A DNA stretch of 61,254 nucleotides from contig NZ_LMCY01000013.1 in the NCBI RefSeq assembly GCF_001425685.1, forward strand, positions 7,502 through 68,755, given 5' to 3'. Source of the DNA: Massilia sp. Root335. GTDB taxonomy: Bacteria; Pseudomonadota; Gammaproteobacteria; Burkholderiales; Burkholderiaceae_D. A program made the translations under genes and the position numbers. Numbering within the stretch: the first letter of the stretch is position 1; each line of letters begins with the position of its first letter. Shown one piece after another: positions 56,887 through 61,254 of this stretch. The notes below the pieces were generated by a model. The model saw nothing but the letters and a program-made list of their open reading frames with translations. It was not told the DNA's origin and did not search any database.

Positions 56887-57398
56887 TCGCGCTCACCTCC
56901 ATCCTGGTCGAACAGCTGGGAGAAATCGTCGCCGACGGACGTCTCGTCGAGTTCCTCGTCGTCGCCTTCGTCGTTTCTGGCCAGCTGGTCGAGCGACTGG
57001 TCGTCGTCTTCCCAGCGGGCCTGGTTCTTGTACAGGAACGCCGTCACGATGGCCTGGCGCGCCAGCTCGGGATGGTTGTCGCAGATGGCCGCGTACATGG
57101 CGCGGCCCGCGTCGTCGCCGTCGCAGTTGGCCATGCCAAATACCTTCGCCGGATCGCCGCCCTCGTAATCGTAGGCTTCGCGGATCAGGCCTTTGGGGTC
57201 CGTGAAGCGGATGCGGTCGACGAGCGCGAACGCCATCATGTTGACGTCGTCGAGGCCGTCGCCGTTGGCGTATTCGGACACGAGGGCCTGCACCATCATG
57301 TCGTAGTTCTTGCGGTTGGGCGGGTCACCCAGGGTGCCTTCGATCTGACCTTCCAGCTCGCGCGACTGGAAGGCGAACTCCGGATGTACTTTTTTCAT
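56883..57398 (-). CDS. J-domain operon, second gene: unknown
   Basis: A 171-residue protein, MKKVHPEFAFQSRELEGQIE onward, with a strongly acidic C-terminal third (DEGDDEELDETSVGDDFSQL). No catalytic motif, membrane helix or signal peptide. It begins 27 bases after the J-domain gene stop and overlaps the third gene by 4 bases. An acidic adaptor or substrate-like role next to a J protein is only inference. Confidence 0.75.
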   Translation of the reverse strand: MKKVHPEFAFQSRELEGQIEGTLGDPPNRKNYDMMVQALVSEYANGDGLDDVNMMAFALVDRIRFTDPKGLIREAYDYEGGDPAKVFGMANCDGDDAGRAMYAAICDNHPELARQAIVTAFLYKNQARWEDDDQSLDQLARNDEGDDEELDETSVGDDFSQLFDQDGGERE

Positions 57399-57425
57399 GA
57401 TTGACTCGTATTCTGTTGGATGGGC

Positions 57426-57716
57426 TCAGGCGGGAATGTTCACGCCGTTCAGGGCGAACACCGAGCGCCACAGCTCGAACGCCTCGCTTTCCGCGTCGAG
57501 CACGATGCGGTGGTTCACGCTCTGGTCGTATTCCGCGCGCCTGGCCGGGTCGGACAGGACTTCATAGGCCTTCGTGACGGCCTTGAAGCGCGCTTCCGCG
57601 CCCGGCGCCTGGTTGCGGTCCGGGTGGTAGCGCATGGCGAGCGACCGGTAGACCTTCTTGATGTCGTCGTCGCTGGCATTCGGCGCGACGCCGAGGATCG
57701 CGTATAAATTTTCCAC
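57426..57716 (-). CDS. J-domain co-chaperone, first gene of the operon
   Basis: A 96-residue protein that is essentially one J domain: [20 protein letters not shown], then [10 protein letters not shown] with the HPD motif that stimulates DnaK, then [21 protein letters not shown]. There is no Gly/Phe or zinc region, so it is a class C J protein that must obtain substrate specificity from a partner. A short C-terminal tail ([15 protein letters not shown]) may serve that. GTG 57716 follows GGAGAG. Confidence 0.92.
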   Translation of the reverse strand: MENLYAILGVAPNASDDDIKKVYRSLAMRYHPDRNQAPGAEARFKAVTKAYEVLSDPARRAEYDQSVNHRIVLDAESEAFELWRSVFALNGVNIPA

Positions 57717-57920
57717 TTGGAACTCTCCGGCTGTGGCCGAAAAAACATTAAACCGGGATTATCCTATAGAAAGCGCCAACTTGACAGGCCGCCCCCGACG
57801 ATGACCCGCCCAGTATGCGGACTGCCCTGCGGGCAAACCGTGCGCTTGACCACATAGCGGCCCGGATGCCGTCTTCTACGGTAAAATGCCGGGAATCATA
57901 CCCATCCAACAATAGGTTTC

Positions 57921-59672
<1,752 letters not shown>

Positions 59673-59697
59673 GGCCTCCCTCCGTTTGATCTAGCGC

Positions 59698-59729
59698 AAA
59701 GCCCGGCTCATTGATGATCCGGGCTTTTT
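59698..59729 (+). terminator. Rho-independent terminator after glnS
   Basis: Stem AAAGCCCGG / CCGGGCTTT with a 12-base loop and a T-run, 26 bases after the glnS stop. Confidence 0.92.
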
Positions 59730-59853
59730 CTTTGGCTCATTGGGAATCCAGTGTCGCGCGTGGTCGACAACTCCCCGATCTGCTAGGTTCGTCCGCCACC
59801 CAAGCCAAGTAAGTTGTAATAAATCAACAAGTCCGAGGCACCTGCGGAACGTC

Positions 59854-61254
59854 ATGTCGACCTCGCTGAGAGACGCATTTTCCGTCACCCGCTTTTCATT
59901 CTGGACCGGCGTCATGCTCTCGACGCTGGTCGGCGGAATGCTGTACGCGATCACGACGCGTTCGATCGAAAGCGATGTGCAGGAGCGCTTCGTCCGGCAT
60001 GCGAAATACGCGCAGGCCGTGATCAATATGCGCATCAAGTCGTACACGGACCTGTTGCGCGGCGCGGCCAGCGTGCTGCAGAGCGGCGACACGAACAGCC
60101 ACCGCCAGTTCCACGATTACGTGCAAGGGCTGCGCCTGGCCACGAATTACCCGGCCGTCGACACCTTGAACTTCGCCGCCTGGGTGCTCGAAGAGGACCG
60201 CCCGCAGTTCGAGGCCGAATTCACGCGGGAACTGCAGGCATTCCTCGGTCCGGGCGCCCGCCCGGTCATCACGCCGGCCGGCATCCGCCCCGCCTACCTC
60301 ATCGTCAGCTACATCGAACCGGATGCGAACAACACACGGCTGTATGGCCTCGACCTGATGGGCAATCCGTACTTCCACACACAGCTCGTCCAGTCGCGCG
60401 ACGACGGCCAGCTGCGCGCATCCGGCCGGCCGATCGCGGCGCTGTCGACGCCGGGCGACAATCACCTGGGCATGCGCATGCCGGTGTACCGGCACGGATC
60501 GATGCTCGTCAACGCCGAGCAGCGCCGCGCGGCGTACCTGGGCTCGCTCGGCATCGCATTCAGCCTGCCCAAGCTGCTGCACGGCGTGATGGACGAGATG
60601 CCGATTCCCGGCGTGCGCATGACCCTGTTCGACGTCGGCCCGCGCGACGTGATCGGCCACGATACGGCCACCTGGCCCAAGGTGCTGTTCGACAGCCGGG
60701 GCAGCGCCAGCAACCCCACGCCGCCGCTCGCCGGCGGCAATGACGTATTCACGGCCACGCTGCCGCTCGACTTCAACGGCCGTCCCTGGCAGACCACGTA
60801 CAGCGTCCCGAAAGCCCGTCTGCGCACGAATTTCGACGTCTATTATCCGAAGCTGATGATGGCGTTCGGCTTCCTCGGCTCCATCCTGCTGTACGCCCTG
60901 CTGCACATCCTGACGTCGTCGCGCCGCGCCGCCCTCGGACTCGCGCAGGAAATGACGAGCGAGCTGCGCGAAAGCCAGGCCAGGCTGCAGATGTCGCACC
61001 AGAAGCTGCGGCGCCTGGCCGACCACGCCTACCAGATCAAGGAAATGGAACGCAAGCGCATCGCGCGCGAGATCCACGACGACCTCGGCCAGAGTCTGCT
61101 GGCGCTGCGCATCGAGGCCGAACTGCTGGCCGGACGCACGAAGGGCACGCACAGCCACCTGCACAAGCGTGCCCGCGCCACCTTGATACAAATCGACACG
61201 ACGATCAAGAGCGTGCGCCAGATCATCAACGACCTGCGCCCGACCGTGCTCGAC
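59854..61254 (+). CDS. CHASE-domain sensor histidine kinase, 5' part (runs off the window)
   Basis: The frame is open from ATG 59854 to the end, giving 467 residues. A first transmembrane helix (about 17-36), a periplasmic CHASE-type sensor (about 40-325, with NFAAWVLEEDRPQFEAEF), a second helix (about 331-352), then a linker and a HisKA_3 dimerisation region with H408 in RIAREIHDDLGQSLLALR. The DUF-like EMERKRIAREIHDDLG pattern marks a NarX/DesK-class kinase. The catalytic ATPase domain and any response regulator lie beyond the window. Ligand unknown. Confidence 0.88.
   Translation, partial: MSTSLRDAFSVTRFSFWTGVMLSTLVGGMLYAITTRSIESDVQERFVRHAKYAQAVINMRIKSYTDLLRGAASVLQSGDTNSHRQFHDYVQGLRLATNYPAVDTLNFAAWVLEEDRPQFEAEFTRELQAFLGPGARPVITPAGIRPAYLIVSYIEPDANNTRLYGLDLMGNPYFHTQLVQSRDDGQLRASGRPIAALSTPGDNHLGMRMPVYRHGSMLVNAEQRRAAYLGSLGIAFSLPKLLHGVMDEMPIPGVRMTLFDVGPRDVIGHDTATWPKVLFDSRGSASNPTPPLAGGNDVFTATLPLDFNGRPWQTTYSVPKARLRTNFDVYYPKLMMAFGFLGSILLYALLHILTSSRRAALGLAQEMTSELRESQARLQMSHQKLRRLADHAYQIKEMERKRIAREIHDDLGQSLLALRIEAELLAGRTKGTHSHLHKRARATLIQIDTTIKSVRQIINDLRPTVLD

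Overview
The window is a GC-rich, densely coded stretch of a betaproteobacterial chromosome. I infer the Oxalobacteraceae (a Massilia/Duganella/Telluria-like organism) from the rpsP-rimM-trmD-rplS order followed by a NUDIX gene and a CbiB-like gene, a DUF3579 protein, class II fumarase, the style of the protein sequences, and abundant short palindromic (REP-like) intergenic repeats. I saw no rRNA, tRNA, CRISPR array, insertion sequence or prophage. Most features are core chromosomal genes interspersed with small lineage-specific genes.

Layout. 1-580: 5' part of a FimV-type gene on the minus strand, divergent from fumC (666-2060). 2081-2217: repeat block. 2269-2914: S4-domain RNA-binding protein and a small DUF883-like helical protein. 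2957-4980: copper-peptide (bufferin-type) locus, bufA followed by one gene that fuses the BufB (DUF692) and BufC (DUF2063) maturation proteins. 5234-9143: YjfB-like protein, mobB, GspB/GspA (secretin assembly) and two small unknown genes. 9465-13244: a repetitive DUF2807 surface/periplasmic protein, a small unknown and a CocE-type esterase. 13393-15389: htpX and an AI-2E-family transporter. 15455-19962: N-acetylglucosamine operon (BadF-type kinase, nagA, SIS-type deaminase, GH3 hexosaminidase) behind a strong promoter with candidate operators; a GntR regulator of matching type lies at 22725. 20155-24566: TPR protein, flavodoxin-fold oxidoreductase, GntR regulator, small unknown, SDR. 24705-29490: two-domain M16 protease, CBS protein, DUF3579, CbiB-like protein. 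29568-32414: NUDIX hydrolase, rplS, trmD, rimM, rpsP. 32738-33926: TM2 protein and a lipoprotein. 34142-37828: acyl-CoA dehydrogenase with etfA/etfB. 38077-41242: TusA-like protein and alaS. 41461-43122: a flagellin carrying an internal zinc-metalloprotease domain (flagellinolysin). 43192-46479: phosphodiesterase, DUF1294 and small unknowns, zinc-ribbon membrane protein. 46605-50189: trpS and a GH1-RmlD fusion. 50345-54547: Kef-type antiporter, CoA transferase, MORN protein. 54578-57716: coiled-coil protein and a four-gene operon led by a J-domain protein. 57921-59672: glnS. 59854 to the end: 5' part of a CHASE-domain sensor kinase.

The most interesting items are the proteolytic flagellin with a sigma-28-like promoter, the bufA/fused bufB-bufC locus, the J-domain operon with three translationally coupled proteins I do not recognise, the GH1-RmlD fusion, the nag operators placed inside the tail of the upstream gene, and two families of palindromic repeats, one of which appears to have contributed codons to the start of rimM.
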